Source: a virus
Length of the DNA: 64,000 nt
Virus record (IMG/VR): IMGVR_UViG_3300044699_000032
Coordinates: 1-64,000 of that record
Direction: 5' to 3' (one strand)
Numbering within the stretch: the first letter of the stretch is position 1; each line of letters starts with the position of its first letter. Both the position numbers and the translations under genes were made by a program. Below are positions 63,816-64,000 of this stretch, piece by piece. A model generated the notes under the pieces. It saw only the letters and a program-made list of their open reading frames with translations, did not search any database and was not told where the DNA came from.

Positions 63816-64000
63816 GATATGAACCAGACCTTATCGCGCAGGTGCGGGGCAGGGTTCGCGCCCCGTCGAGCGGGATCTCATAGCCGAATGTGTCGCCAAG
63901 GCGATCGACGATGCAGCAAGTCATCACCGACGCTGAAGGGCAAGAGCGCAGAGCATATCTGCCGCGTCTCGCTAGGAAGGTCCGAGCCCTGTTTGTGCAA
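63780..64000 (+). pseudogene. Start of a degraded inverted copy of the collagen-like gene
   Basis: Contains GAATGTGTCGCCAAGGCGAT and GATGCAGCAAGTCATCACCG, both exact matches to the reverse strand at about 52.05 kb. The window ends here, opposite about 51,985 in the original. Confidence 0.85.

Noticed and set aside
57600-64000. Second terminase/capsid/portal gene set (gene duplication)
   Set aside because: The copy is inverted, broken by indels every few bases and about 18% longer. That fits a raw read turning back, not duplicated genes.
1-64000. tRNA genes and integrase attachment sites
   Set aside because: I looked for cloverleaf-like ends and for tyrosine or serine recombinase motifs and found none I could support by eye.

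Overview
The window looks like most of the genome of a tailed siphovirus-type phage of an alphaproteobacterium, probably in the Rhizobiales. The sequence is GC-rich. It encodes an HK97-type head (large terminase, U35-type prohead protease, major capsid protein, portal), a long-tail module (tape measure, a G/GT-type tail chaperone pair with a slippery site, tail tube) and a GcrA homologue, a regulator family known from alphaproteobacteria. I found no integrase, DNA polymerase, primase, tRNA or convincing small terminase. Many genes are broken by single-base indels although the protein clearly continues in another frame. This is typical of a lightly polished long-read assembly, so I annotate whole genes across these breaks and say so in each entry.

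Layout. 1-5.2 kb (+): two tiny genes, an exported protein, then a trio of a DUF3150-like protein, a MoxR-type AAA+ ATPase and a metallopeptidase/VWA protein, then an HTH protein. Six of these genes share a CGGCC-N3/4-GGCCA element a fixed distance before the start codon. 5.4-5.54 kb: four direct 16-bp repeats. 5.5-6.45 kb (-): HNH nuclease and a NusG/RfaH-like protein, just beyond a strong minus-strand terminator. 6.65-12.0 kb (-): early operon with coiled-coil protein, HNH protein, DUF1376-like replication protein, RuvC-like resolvase, winged-helix protein, MT-A70-like methyltransferase, GapR-like protein, GcrA and a Cro-like repressor. 12.1-18.6 kb (+): small overlapping genes, a PD-(D/E)XK exonuclease, a RAMP-like protein, a winged-helix protein and a RecA/AAA-type ATPase. 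The spaces between the last four genes are filled by about 1.5 kb of strictly phased CGCNN pentamer arrays, the most unusual element of the window.

18.6-57.5 kb is one long minus-strand late block. Read in transcription order from the right it holds terL, protease, capsid, a small gene, portal, a collagen-like protein, a roughly 14 kb cassette (sugar transferase-like and methyltransferase genes, then adhesion-like structural genes), head-tail connectors, tail tube, chaperones, tape measure, tail tip, fibres, a three-domain endolysin and a cluster of small membrane proteins for lysis.

57.6-64 kb is not new sequence. It is a noisy, insertion-rich inverted copy of about 57.4-52.0 kb (terL through the start of the collagen-like gene), best explained as a read that turned around and was left unpolished at a contig end.
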